Assembly (NCBI GenBank): GCA_025965975.1
Contig: JAOPVX010000230.1
Span: 1 to 64,000 of the forward strand
DNA from: Mycobacterium sp.
GTDB taxonomy: Bacteria > Actinomycetota > Actinomycetes > Mycobacteriales > Mycobacteriaceae
Length of the DNA stretch: 64,000 nt
Direction: 5' to 3'
The notes beneath the pieces are model-generated. The model was not told where the DNA came from and made no database searches. It was given only the letters and a program-made list of their open reading frames with translations. This document shows, piece by piece, positions 1 to 7,962 of the stretch (positions within the stretch are counted from its first letter, which is position 1; each line of letters starts with the position of its first letter). The translations under genes and the position numbers were made by a program.

Positions 1-1091
1 TGCACTGGTGCCGCGACGATCTGGTACTCATTGCCTTGATCGTCGACGTTGCTGATCGTGTATCCGTTCGGCGCGACCTGCGCGTCCCTCAGGGTTTCCT
101 TCGGTGTCGCCAGCGCTGCCCATACCCCCGGTTCGTCGGCGAGCGCCTTGTGCCAGTGCGCGAGGTCCCGGCCGGCGATCGCCTCCCCGACGAGTGCGCA
201 CGCATCGGCGGCGTTGGCGATCAGATTGCTCGAAGGTACGAATCGTTCGTCGGTGGCGAGTTCCGGCAGACCGATCCGCTCACAGAAGCCGGCCCAGTAC
301 CGGTCCGGCTGCAAAAAGACCAACTGGATCCACCTGTTGTCACGCGTCTTGTACCGGTTCACTAGCGGGTTGATCGACAGGCCCGGCGGTGCGCCGGGTA
401 TGCCGTCGATGTCGAAGAGGTCGGCGACAGAGATGGACGGGGCAATTGACCACATCGCCTGGGCCAACAGCGATGAGTCGACGATGGACGGTTCGCCGGT
501 GCGCTCGCGATGGAAGAGCGCCGCGCATACCCCGCCCGCGAGGGTGATGCCGCCTTGCAGGTCGCCGAAACCCGGGCCCTGCACAGCAGGAGTCTCGGTG
601 CCGAACGGTGTCATCGTGTACGACACCCCGCCACGAGACAGGTAGGTGGCCGCGTCGAATCCGCCTTTGTTGGCGTCGGGTCCGCGGACCCCGGTGCCGG
701 TTCCGCGCGCGATGATGATGTTCGGGTTGAACGCGCGGATCTCGTCGACCGTCAGCCGTGCTCGTTCCAGCGGGGCAGGTAGCCAGTTGGTCAGCAACAC
801 GTCGGCGGTGGCGAGGAGGCGACCGAGGTACTCGCGGCCGGTGTCGGATTTGATGTCGATCGCGATGCTGCGCTTGCCGCGGTTTCCGATCTCGAGGATG
901 AAGTCGACGTGAGCCCTTGCGGCGTCCTTCGTGAATCCTCCGATTACCAGCGCACGACCGGGGTCACCGCCCTTCACGTCCTCCACCTTGATGACGTCCG
1001 CGCCCCAATCCGCCAGCGCTGCACCGGCAGACGGCACGTACGTCCACGATGCCAGCTCGACGACGCGCACTCCGCGCAGCACTTCCGACAT
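1..1091 (-). CDS. CaiB/BaiF family CoA transferase, 3' end outside window
   Basis: Class III CoA transferase that would move CoA between carboxylic acids in the island's acyl-CoA pathway. The minus-strand frame opens with ATG at 1091 (MSEVLRGVRVVELASW) and stays open to the window edge, about 363 codons. The N-terminus has the family's RVVELA strand, then WGADVIKVE and NRGKRSIAID. The family is usually about 390-410 residues, so only a short C-terminal piece is missing. The start lies 14 bases after the stop of the upstream acyl-CoA dehydrogenase, so it is the third gene of that operon. Family confident; substrate unknown. Confidence 0.9.
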   Translation of the reverse strand, partial: MSEVLRGVRVVELASWTYVPSAGAALADWGADVIKVEDVKGGDPGRALVIGGFTKDAARAHVDFILEIGNRGKRSIAIDIKSDTGREYLGRLLATADVLLTNWLPAPLERARLTVDEIRAFNPNIIIARGTGTGVRGPDANKGGFDAATYLSRGGVSYTMTPFGTETPAVQGPGFGDLQGGITLAGGVCAALFHRERTGEPSIVDSSLLAQAMWSIAPSISVADLFDIDGIPGAPPGLSINPLVNRYKTRDNRWIQLVFLQPDRYWAGFCERIGLPELATDERFVPSSNLIANAADACALVGEAIAGRDLAHWHKALADEPGVWAALATPKETLRDAQVAPNGYTISNVDDQGNEYQIVAAPV

Positions 1092-1105
1092 TGCACAGCC
1101 TTTCG

Positions 1106-2203
1106 TTATCGGGACATGGGCGTTGCCAGTTGCCTGCCGACCTCCTGCAGGTATCTGTCGGAGCCGCCGAGGAAGGCACTCCAGCTGAGCAAGCGCTTGA
1201 GATACAGATGAGCGTCGTGCTCCCAGGTGTAGCCGATGCCGCCGAACACCTGGATCGCGGTGTCGGCGACGGTGGCCAGTCGCCCCGCGAATGCCTTGGC
1301 GCGCACGGCGGCCAGGTGGCGCTGGGCGGGTTGGGCGGCGTCGGCCGCCCACAGCGCGTGCATAACCCCGCTGCGCGCGAGTTCCACCGTCTCGTACATG
1401 TCGACGCAGAGGTGCTGGACCGCCTGAAAGCTCCCGATGGGCTGGTCGAACTGCCGTCGCACCTTGGCGTATTCGACGGCAAGGTTCATCACCGCGTCCG
1501 CGGCACCCAGCGCGTCGGCGGCGTTGGCGATCAGCACGTCGTCCACGAGGCCGCCGATCTCATCCGGTGGCGGGGAAGCGAGCCGCTGCGCGGCAACATC
1601 GTCGAATCGGACGTCGAACAGCTTGCGCGTCTGGTCCATGTGCGCCCGGTCCGTCACGGACAGACCGGCCGACGTCGCATCGACCGCGAAAAGTCCTGTA
1701 CCGCCGCGGTCCTCGGCGAACACAAGCACGACGCCGGCCGCTGCCGCGTCCTGCAGCGCCGCGACGTCGCCGCGCAGCACCACGCCCTCTGTCGTCTCCA
1801 CGGCCGAGGGCCGAGGCCCCGTCAGCGGGCCGACCGTGGCGACCGTGGAACCGTCGGCGATGCCGGTCAGCAGTGCGCCGGCACTCGCCCCGGTAACCAT
1901 CCGCGTCAGCGCGCGCGCCGCGGCGACCGCGCTCGACAGCCACGGTCCCGGATGCAGCGCGGCACCGAGTTCCTCGGCCACGACGCCCGCCTCGACCATG
2001 GTCATGCCCGAGCCGCCGTACTCCTGCGGCACCAGCACTCCGGTGGCGCCAAGGGCGGCCAACCCGGCCCACACCTCATCTGTGGTGCCGGTCGGATCGT
2101 CGAGCATCGGCCGCACATGAGTTGTCACGCTTGCTTTTTCGGCCAGATATTGGCGCACGGTATCCCGCAGTGCCAGCTGCTCGTCGGTGAGCTCGAGGTT
2201 CAT
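1106..2203 (-). CDS. Acyl-CoA dehydrogenase, probable partner subunit (365 aa)
   Basis: Acyl-CoA dehydrogenase fold, opening MNLELTDEQLALRDTVRQYL. The middle domain lacks the usual SEPxAGSD flavin-binding signature. The C-terminal helices carry FDQPIGSFQAVQH and GGIGYTWEHDAHLY. Mycobacterial heteromeric (alpha2beta2) acyl-CoA dehydrogenases are encoded by adjacent genes in which one partner has a degenerate active site, so I infer this pairs with the 385-aa protein directly upstream. The ATG at 2203 is chosen over the in-frame upstream ATG at 2227 because it overlaps a mini-ORF stop as ATGA and begins with family-like sequence. The 5' flank holds a tandem 32-bp repeat (2201-2264). Confidence 0.9.
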   Translation of the reverse strand: MNLELTDEQLALRDTVRQYLAEKASVTTHVRPMLDDPTGTTDEVWAGLAALGATGVLVPQEYGGSGMTMVEAGVVAEELGAALHPGPWLSSAVAAARALTRMVTGASAGALLTGIADGSTVATVGPLTGPRPSAVETTEGVVLRGDVAALQDAAAAGVVLVFAEDRGGTGLFAVDATSAGLSVTDRAHMDQTRKLFDVRFDDVAAQRLASPPPDEIGGLVDDVLIANAADALGAADAVMNLAVEYAKVRRQFDQPIGSFQAVQHLCVDMYETVELARSGVMHALWAADAAQPAQRHLAAVRAKAFAGRLATVADTAIQVFGGIGYTWEHDAHLYLKRLLSWSAFLGGSDRYLQEVGRQLATPMSR

Positions 2204-2272
2204 CGCCGCCCTTTGCTCTTCGCGCAAGCGCTCATCGCCGCCCTTTGCTCTTCGCGCAAGCGCTCATCGCCG
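2201..2272 (-). repeat. Tandem 32-bp repeat forming two ATGA-linked mini-ORFs
   Basis: Two exact 32-bp copies (2201-2232 and 2233-2264) plus the first 8 bases of a third. Read on the minus strand, each copy is ATG-AGC-GCT-TGC-GCG-AAG-AGC then AAAGGGCGGCG. The stop of the upstream dehydrogenase overlaps the first ATG (2267-2264). An 11-codon frame (MSACAKSKGRR) ends in TGA overlapping the next ATG (2235-2232), and an identical second frame ends overlapping the ATG of the next gene (2203-2200). The layout resembles a translational relay between the two dehydrogenase subunits. Related sequences occur at 25909 and 56166. Confidence 0.9.
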
Positions 2273-3421
2273 CGGCAGCCCTAACACTCGCGTTGCGGTG
2301 ACGCTCTTGTTGATCTGCGTCGTGCCGCCCGCGATGGTCAGGGAGCGCGACGTCAGTCGATACTCCGACCACCGTCGGTGTCCGCCCAGCGGGCCGAGCA
2401 CGTCGAAAGCCAAGACGGCAAGCTCCTGGCCGACTTCGGCCCACACGCTCTTCGCCAGGCTGGCCGACCCGAGCGCGTCCCCGCCGTGCAGCGTCGCGGA
2501 GATCGACCGTTGACAGAGCACCTCCAGGTACTTGATGCGCACCGCCACCGCCCCAAGGCGACGCAATGTGGCGCTGTCCTCGAGCACCGGCCGCCCGTCG
2601 ACCTCGCTGTCGGCCAGGTCAGCCACCAGATCGCCCAATTGCACCTCCAGCTGCGCATACAAGCGGGCGGCTCCGGCCCGTTCGTGACTCAGCGTGGTGG
2701 TGGCCACCTGCCACCCACCGTTGTACGGGCCCAGCAGCGAGTCGGCGGGCACCCGCACGTCGTCGAAGAACACCTCCGCGAAATCGGCGGCGCCGTTGAG
2801 CGTGACGAGCGGACGCACCTCGATGCCGGGCAGCGCCATGTCGACGAGCAGACACGAGATGCCCTTGTGCTTTGGGGCGTCGGGATCGGTGCGGACATAC
2901 AGCTGACACCAATCGGCGCGATGCCCCAGCGACGTCCAGATCTTCTGGCCGTTGACCACGTACTCGTCGCCGTCGCGCACCGCTCGGGTACGCAGAGAGG
3001 CAAGGTCGGACCCTGCTTCGGGCTCCGACATGCCCTGGCACCAAATGTCGTCGGCGCGCACCATGCGGGGAAGCAACTCGCGCTTTCGGGCATCCGTGCC
3101 GTACTGCATGATCGCCGGCGCGATGTTGTTCATCCCGATCACGTTGAGCGGCACCGGCGCTCGCGCATGCGTTGTTTCCTCCGCGTACGCGAGCTGCTCG
3201 AGCACCGTTGCTCCGCGGCCGCCGTACTCCCGCGGCCATGACACCGCGCCCCAGCCGGCGTCGGCCAACCTGGCGTCCCACCGACGCAGCGTTTCGAACG
3301 TGTCCGGGTCACGGCCGCGCCGGCGTCCGGCAGCCACCACCTCATCGGTCAGGTTCGCGGCCAACCAGGCGCGCAGCTCCTTACGGAACTGTTCGACCTC
3401 CGGCGGGTATGAGAAGTCCAC
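2264..3421 (-). CDS. Acyl-CoA dehydrogenase (385 aa)
   Basis: FAD-dependent alpha,beta-dehydrogenation of an acyl-CoA. The N-terminal helical domain has WPREYGGRG (62-70). The flavin/substrate signature WCQGMSEPEAGSDLASL lies at about 127-143, followed by YVVNGQKIWTSLGH. The C-terminus ends with GGTTQINKSVTATRVLGLP. The usual catalytic Glu of the IYEGT motif reads IAGGT here, as in relatives that take the base from another helix. First gene of a minus-strand operon with the second dehydrogenase and a CoA transferase. Its promoter region (3422-3653) faces the mycofactocin-type SDR gene and carries AT-rich element A. Confidence 0.95.
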   Translation of the reverse strand: MDFSYPPEVEQFRKELRAWLAANLTDEVVAAGRRRGRDPDTFETLRRWDARLADAGWGAVSWPREYGGRGATVLEQLAYAEETTHARAPVPLNVIGMNNIAPAIMQYGTDARKRELLPRMVRADDIWCQGMSEPEAGSDLASLRTRAVRDGDEYVVNGQKIWTSLGHRADWCQLYVRTDPDAPKHKGISCLLVDMALPGIEVRPLVTLNGAADFAEVFFDDVRVPADSLLGPYNGGWQVATTTLSHERAGAARLYAQLEVQLGDLVADLADSEVDGRPVLEDSATLRRLGAVAVRIKYLEVLCQRSISATLHGGDALGSASLAKSVWAEVGQELAVLAFDVLGPLGGHRRWSEYRLTSRSLTIAGGTTQINKSVTATRVLGLPRR

Positions 3422-3452
3422 AGGGTCCTGTCGAGAAGGGTCCGATTCGTTT

Positions 3453-3480
3453 CTTTATAATTTTAGGTAGTATAGCTACC
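3453..3480. promoter_or_regulatory. AT-rich promoter element A with inverted repeat
   Basis: An A/T-rich island in GC-rich DNA between divergent genes. On the minus strand 3469-3453 reads TACCTAAAATTATAAAG, matching element B near 14730 at 15 of 17 positions. On the plus strand it contains TATAAT (3456-3461). A GGTAG-N5-CTACC inverted repeat spans 3466-3480. It lies about 32 bases upstream of the dehydrogenase start. It may be a -10 region, an operator, or both. The rest of 3481-3653 is a leader with no other feature I can support except a GGAGAAAGG ribosome site near 3640. Confidence 0.6.
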
Positions 3481-3653
3481 GCTGCAGTTACAGTTGGCAG
3501 CAATGTTGCCGCAGAACTTCGTGGATGGGTTTTCGATGGCGTGCCCCCCGTGTCCAAGCCGGGGTGCGACCGCTTGCCGTACAGGCGGATTCACATTTGG
3601 CTTCTGGCCGCTGTGCGGCTCATTGGTGTTGACAGTTGGAGAAAGGACCGGTC

Positions 3654-4517
3654 ATGGGCAGGGTGACGGGCAAGGTGGCGCTGATCAGCGGAGCCGCGCG
3701 CGGTCAAGGGCGGTCACACGCGCGGATGCTTGCCGCCGAGGGCGCCGACATCATCGCGGTGGACATCTGCGAGGACATCGAGACCAACGAGTATCCGCTC
3801 GCGCGGCCGGAGGACCTCGACGAGACGGCCCGGCTGGTCGAGAAGGAGGGTCAGCGGGCATTCACCGAGATCGCCGACGTCCGTGACCGCGCGGCGCTGT
3901 CGGCCGCCATCGACCGGGGTGTCGCCGAATTCGGCCAGCTCGACATCGTGGTCGCCAACGCAGGCATCTGCCCGCTGACCGCCGGGCTGCCGCCGCAGGC
4001 GTTCGTTGACGCGGTGGACGTGGATTTGGTTGGCGTCCTCAACCTGGTGCACGCGAGCATGAAGCACCTGAAGGCCGGCGCGTCGATCATCGCGACGGGA
4101 TCGGTTGCGGCGTTCATGGCGTCGATGAACACCAGTGGAATCGACGGTGGACCGGGCGGTGCGGGCTATGCGTTCGCCAAACAGGTTGTCGCGCACTATG
4201 TCAACGACCTCGCGGCGGCCCTGGCCCCCAAGCAGATCCGAGTGAACGCGATCCACCCGACGAACTGCAACACCGACATGCTGCACAGCCCGCCGATGTA
4301 CCGTGCGTTCCGGCCCGACCTGCAGAATCCCACCCGCGAGGACGCCGAGATCGTCTTCCCGGTGATCCAGGGCATGCCGATTCCCTACGTCGAGCCCGAG
4401 GACATCAGCGAGGCCGTGCTGTTCCTCGCGAGTGACGCCGCCCGCTACGTCACCGGACAACAGCTCCGTGTCGACGCCGGCGGCTTCCTCAAGGTCAAGC
4501 CGTGGTCGGGCGCGTAA
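3654..4517 (+). CDS. Mycofactocin-coupled-type SDR oxidoreductase (287 aa)
   Basis: Short-chain dehydrogenase that oxidises an alcohol or reduces a ketone with NAD(P). The Rossmann glycine motif SGAARGQGRSHA is at residues 12-23, ANAG at 101-104, and the catalytic Ser150, Tyr172 and Lys176 are in TGS and YAFAK. The inserted GIDGGPGGAGYAFAKQ stretch and long alpha3 insertion are typical of the actinobacterial SDR family that holds NAD tightly and is regenerated through mycofactocin. ATG at 3654 is preceded by GGAGAAAGG. First gene of a run to 9498. The substrate is probably a hydroxyacyl intermediate (inference). Confidence 0.93.
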   Translation: MGRVTGKVALISGAARGQGRSHARMLAAEGADIIAVDICEDIETNEYPLARPEDLDETARLVEKEGQRAFTEIADVRDRAALSAAIDRGVAEFGQLDIVVANAGICPLTAGLPPQAFVDAVDVDLVGVLNLVHASMKHLKAGASIIATGSVAAFMASMNTSGIDGGPGGAGYAFAKQVVAHYVNDLAAALAPKQIRVNAIHPTNCNTDMLHSPPMYRAFRPDLQNPTREDAEIVFPVIQGMPIPYVEPEDISEAVLFLASDAARYVTGQQLRVDAGGFLKVKPWSGA

Positions 4518-4530
4518 AGGAGCGGTGAGC

Positions 4531-4851
4531 ATGCCCAAAGGAATCATGTATCTGCAGACGATGCCGGTCTCGCCGGACAAAGATGCCGACTACAACAAGT
4601 GGTACAACGACACGCATCTGGCGGAGATCGTGTCCGTTGAAGGGATCGTGTCCGCCCGCCGGTTTGCTCCGATGGACGGCAACGGCCCGTACATCGCGAT
4701 ATACGAGCTCGACTGCGACGACCTCGACGCGGTTGTGCAACGGCTCGGCGAGCTCGGCGCGAGCGGCAAGATGTCGTCCATGGAGTTCCTGAGCATGGAT
4801 CCGCCGCCGATACCCCGCGTCTATCGCGAGATCGGTTCGTACGGATTGTGA
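4531..4851 (+). CDS. EthD-like dimeric alpha/beta-barrel small protein (106 aa)
   Basis: Small protein with the ferredoxin-like dimeric barrel signature YNKWYNDTHLAEI at residues 21-33, as in EthD and related accessory or lyase proteins of catabolic clusters. It starts at ATG 4531 after AAAGGAG, 13 bases behind the SDR gene, and its stop overlaps the next start as GTGA (4848-4851). It is therefore translationally coupled to the E1 alpha gene. The function is unknown; such proteins can be small cofactor-independent enzymes or helpers of oxidative steps. Confidence 0.85.
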   Translation: MPKGIMYLQTMPVSPDKDADYNKWYNDTHLAEIVSVEGIVSARRFAPMDGNGPYIAIYELDCDDLDAVVQRLGELGASGKMSSMEFLSMDPPPIPRVYREIGSYGL

Positions 4852-5828
4852 CTCATCCGGCAGTTCTCCAGCGGCGCATCTACGCCTTGATGGTGTTGAT
4901 GAAGGCGGCCGACGACCGGCTGAGCAAGGGCATCGGCACCGGCGAGTTCATGTGCGTCTATTGGCCCTCCCGCGGGCAGGAGGCGATCGCCGCGGTGATG
5001 GGCGTCTGTATGCGCGATGACGATCAGCTGGTGACGACCTACCGGGGGTTGCACGACCTGATCGGCAAGGGTGTCCCGCTCGAGGAGATCTACGGCGAGA
5101 TGATGGGGCGTGTCGTCGGCGCCAGCCGCGGCAAGGGCGGCACCATGCACATCGCCAAACCCGACAAGGGTGTGATGCTCTCGACCGGGATCGTCGGCGC
5201 AGGACCGCCGGTTGGCGTCGGGCTGGCGATGGCGGCCAAGCGCAAGGGGCTCGACCGGGTCACGGTGGTGAGCTTCGGGGACGGTGCGACCAACACTGGC
5301 TCCTTCCACGAGGCGGCGAACATGGCCGCGCTCTGGGATCTGCCGATGGTCTTCGTGTGCCAGAACAACCTCTACGCGGAGATGACGCCGACCGGCGACA
5401 CGATGAAGCTCGAGCACGTCGCCGAGCGGGCGGCCGGCTACGGCATGCCCGGTGTCCGCGTCGACGGCAACGACCCGCTTGCCGTGGCGACGGTGCTGGA
5501 CGACGCGCTGAATCGGGCACGCCGCGGTGACGGGCCCACCTTCATCGAATGCGTGACGTTCCGCTTCCGCGGCCACTACTTCGGTGACCGGATGGGCTAC
5601 ATCCCGAAGGAGCAGCTCGAGGCGGCGATGGCGGCGGACCCCGTGCCGCGGTTCCGCAGACAGCTCATCGACAACGGCGTGTGCGCCGACGACGAGCTGA
5701 GCGGAATCGACGAAGGCGCGCTCATCGAAGTTGAGGCGGCGCTTAAGGCGGTCATGAGCGCGGCGGCCCCCTCGGTCGAGGAGCTCGAGAAAGACGTGTA
5801 CGCGACCCCGATCTCCTACCCGGTCTGA
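4848..5828 (+). CDS. Thiamine-diphosphate dehydrogenase E1 component, alpha subunit
   Basis: Alpha subunit of a 2-oxoacid or acetoin dehydrogenase E1, 326 aa. The ThDP/Mg motif runs from GDG (144-146) through FHEAANMAALWDLP to NN (173-174), preceded by GKGGTMHIA (97-103) typical of acetoin/pyruvate/branched-chain E1 alpha. It starts with GTG overlapping the previous stop. Together with E1 beta (11 bases downstream) and a free lipoyl domain it would decarboxylate a 2-oxo acid or cleave an acetoin-like ketol and pass the acyl group to lipoate. The substrate specificity is not evident. Confidence 0.95.
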   Translation: MTHPAVLQRRIYALMVLMKAADDRLSKGIGTGEFMCVYWPSRGQEAIAAVMGVCMRDDDQLVTTYRGLHDLIGKGVPLEEIYGEMMGRVVGASRGKGGTMHIAKPDKGVMLSTGIVGAGPPVGVGLAMAAKRKGLDRVTVVSFGDGATNTGSFHEAANMAALWDLPMVFVCQNNLYAEMTPTGDTMKLEHVAERAAGYGMPGVRVDGNDPLAVATVLDDALNRARRGDGPTFIECVTFRFRGHYFGDRMGYIPKEQLEAAMAADPVPRFRRQLIDNGVCADDELSGIDEGALIEVEAALKAVMSAAAPSVEELEKDVYATPISYPV

Positions 5829-5839
5829 GGACGAGGCAC

Positions 5840-6844
5840 ATGGACGAGAAAGAGATGAGTATGCGTGAGGCGCTGAACCTCGCGCTCGACCAGGCGATGG
5901 AAGCCGATGAGCGGGTTTTCCTGCTCGGTGAGGACATCGCGGACCCCGGTGCGTCCGGCCCCACCGCGGGGCTGTCGACGAAATACGGCCACGATCGCGT
6001 GCTTGACACACCGATCTCCGAGGCCGCGATCGTCGGTGCCGCCATCGGTGCTGCGATCGACGGCCTGCTGCCGGTGGCCGAGATCATGATCATGGACTTC
6101 ATCGGCATCGCCGCCGACCAGATCATCAACAACGCCGCCAAACTGCGCTTCATGACCGCTGGGCGGACGACGGCGCCCATCACCGTCCGCACTCAGGTGT
6201 ATGGCGGGCTCGCCACCGGTGCGACGCACTCGCAGACGCTCGAAGCCTGGTTCATGCACATTCCGGGAATGAAGGTCATCGTGCCGTCCACCCCGCGCGA
6301 CGGCAAGGGCCTACTGACGTCGGCGATCTTCGACGAGGATCCCTGCCTGTTCGTCGAGACGATCCGCCTGCAAGGCCAGAAGGGTCTTGTGCCAACCGAT
6401 CCCGGATTCTCGATCCCGCTTGGTCAGGCCGATATCAAGCGGCAGGGAACCGACGTCACCATCATCAGCTACGGCCGCAGCGTGCACGACTCACTCGCGG
6501 CCGCAACGACGCTGGAAGAGCAGGGCGTCAGCGCCGAGGTCGTCGACCTGCGCACACTCGTTCCGTTGGACGTCGAGACCATGGTCGACTCGGTCCGTCG
6601 CACCCGCAGGGCCGTGGTCGTGCACGACGCCGTCCAATTCGCGGGGCCGGGAGCCGAGATCGCCGCAATCCTGCAGTCGGAGTTGTTCGGTGAGCTCGCG
6701 GCACCCATCGAACGCGTTGGCGCGCGGTTCGTCCCGACCCCAGCCGCCGCGGCACTGGAGGCGCAGGTCTACCCGTCTCCTGCGCGGGTCGTCGCGGCCG
6801 CGCAACGAACGCTGCACGAGTCCGCGGCGGGCGCGCATGGGTGA
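5840..6844 (+). CDS. Thiamine-diphosphate dehydrogenase E1 component, beta subunit
   Basis: Transketolase-type beta subunit, 334 aa. It opens MSMREALNLALDQAMEADERVFLLGEDIA. It has the family stretches LDTPISEAAIVGAAIGAA and FMDFIG-like IMDFIGIAADQIINNAAK, and a C-terminal transketolase domain with VVDLRTLVPLD. It pairs with the alpha gene just upstream and overlaps the lipoyl-domain gene by 8 bases, indicating one translational unit. ATG at 5840 follows AGGACGAGG. Confidence 0.95.
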   Translation: MDEKEMSMREALNLALDQAMEADERVFLLGEDIADPGASGPTAGLSTKYGHDRVLDTPISEAAIVGAAIGAAIDGLLPVAEIMIMDFIGIAADQIINNAAKLRFMTAGRTTAPITVRTQVYGGLATGATHSQTLEAWFMHIPGMKVIVPSTPRDGKGLLTSAIFDEDPCLFVETIRLQGQKGLVPTDPGFSIPLGQADIKRQGTDVTIISYGRSVHDSLAAATTLEEQGVSAEVVDLRTLVPLDVETMVDSVRRTRRAVVVHDAVQFAGPGAEIAAILQSELFGELAAPIERVGARFVPTPAAAALEAQVYPSPARVVAAAQRTLHESAAGAHG

Positions 6845-7073
6845 CTTCCTAATTCGCATCCCGCGAGTCTCGGTAGCCGTATCCGAAGCCGAGCTCATCG
6901 AGTTGCTCGTGGGGAACGGCCAGCACGTCGAGGAGGGCACGCCGATCTACGTCATCGCAACGGAAAAGGTGGAACAGGAGATCGAGGCCGGTGCATCGGG
7001 CACCGTCCAATGGACCGGCGAAGTCGGCACCGTGTACGACATCGGCGTCGAGATCGGCGTCATCACGTCATAG
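6837..7073 (+). CDS. Stand-alone biotinyl/lipoyl domain protein (78 aa)
   Basis: A single lipoyl-type beta-barrel domain with nothing attached. The attachment lysine is Lys44 in IATEKVEQEIEA, the usual position in E2 lipoyl domains, followed by GASGTV. There is no peripheral-subunit-binding domain and no acyltransferase domain, and no separate E2 or E3 gene follows; next comes a crotonase. The gene overlaps E1 beta by 8 bases. It probably carries the acyl group or electrons from the E1 pair. Biotinylation is possible, but the absence of a carboxylase and the E1 context favour lipoate. Confidence 0.9.
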   Translation: MGDFLIRIPRVSVAVSEAELIELLVGNGQHVEEGTPIYVIATEKVEQEIEAGASGTVQWTGEVGTVYDIGVEIGVITS

Positions 7074-7081
7074 GAGAGCAA

Positions 7082-7954
7082 ATGGATCTGGCAGAGACAC
7101 GCGAACGGATCATCTACGAAAAGCAAGGCCCCATAGCGAAAATCACGCTCAACTGGCCCGAGAAGGCCAACGCCCAGGATCAGAAGCTTGTCGAGGAGGT
7201 CGACGCCGCACTCGCCGACGCCGACCGTGACTACGACATCAAGGTGGTGATCCTCAAGGCCAACGGCAAGGGCTTCTGCTCAGGACACGCGATCGGCAAC
7301 AACGCGCACGACTATCCGGAGTTCGTCGAGGGCTTCAAACACACCGGCACGCCGTGGAAGCCGCAGACCGACCTGTTCGTCAAGCCGGTCCTCAACCTGT
7401 GGGAGTTCTCCAAGCCCACAATCGCGCAGGTCCACGGCTATTGCGTCGGGGGCGGCACCCATTACGGGCTGACCACTGACATCGTGATCGCAGCCGATGA
7501 TGCCTACTTCCAGTACCCGCCGCTGCAGGGGTTCGGCATGCCGTCAGGCGAGTGCTCGATCGAGCCATGGGTCTTCATGAACTGGCGCCGCGCGGCCTAT
7601 TACCTCTACATGAACGAGGTCATCGACGCGCAGAAGGCGCTTTCGGTTGGTCTCGTCAACGAGGTGGTCCCGCGCGCGGAACTGGACGCACGCGTTGAGG
7701 CGGTCGCCCGCCACATTGCCCAGGCCCCGCTGACGACCCTGTTGGCGACCAAGGCCAATCTGAAGCGGGCCTGGGAGCTGATGGGCATGCGGGTGCACTG
7801 GCAGAGCTCCAACGACCTGGTGGCGCTTGCGTCGATGAGCGCCGACGTGCAGGCCCTGGTTCAGCAGGTACTCCAGGGCAACATCATGCCTTCGGAGATG
7901 GCGCAGCGCCAGGCCGCGGCGGCAGCGTCCACCGATGGTGTTGCGGCCACGTAG
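7082..7954 (+). CDS. Enoyl-CoA hydratase/isomerase family protein (290 aa)
   Basis: Crotonase-fold enzyme acting on an unsaturated or branched acyl-CoA. The oxyanion-hole segments are GKGFCSGHAIGN and GYCVGGGTHYGL, followed by a MPSGEC stretch in the catalytic-Glu region. It is longer than the usual 260 aa because of an insertion with WKPQTDLFVK between the two oxyanion segments, as in a mycobacterial enoyl-CoA hydratase subgroup. ATG at 7082 follows AGGAGAG. It lies 8 bases behind the lipoyl gene and 8 bases ahead of the CoA ligase. Confidence 0.93.
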   Translation: MDLAETRERIIYEKQGPIAKITLNWPEKANAQDQKLVEEVDAALADADRDYDIKVVILKANGKGFCSGHAIGNNAHDYPEFVEGFKHTGTPWKPQTDLFVKPVLNLWEFSKPTIAQVHGYCVGGGTHYGLTTDIVIAADDAYFQYPPLQGFGMPSGECSIEPWVFMNWRRAAYYLYMNEVIDAQKALSVGLVNEVVPRAELDARVEAVARHIAQAPLTTLLATKANLKRAWELMGMRVHWQSSNDLVALASMSADVQALVQQVLQGNIMPSEMAQRQAAAAASTDGVAAT

Positions 7955-7962
7955 GTCCGCCA

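Noticed and set aside
2201..2272. Possible CRISPR-like tandem repeat
   Set aside because: The repeats abut without spacers, include start codons, and no cas gene is present. The same holds for 16221-16277, 29644-29685 and 56177-56230.
1049..2284. A 411-codon plus-strand frame opposite the acyl-CoA dehydrogenase
   Set aside because: It is antisense to a clear dehydrogenase and has low-complexity Arg/His composition with no family match, as expected of high-GC shadow frames.
3503..3653. Cys-rich leader frame ahead of the SDR gene (MLPQNFVDGFSMACPPCP)
   Set aside because: The frame does not end before the SDR gene but runs on in another frame, so it does not resemble a leader peptide, and no ribosome site precedes it.
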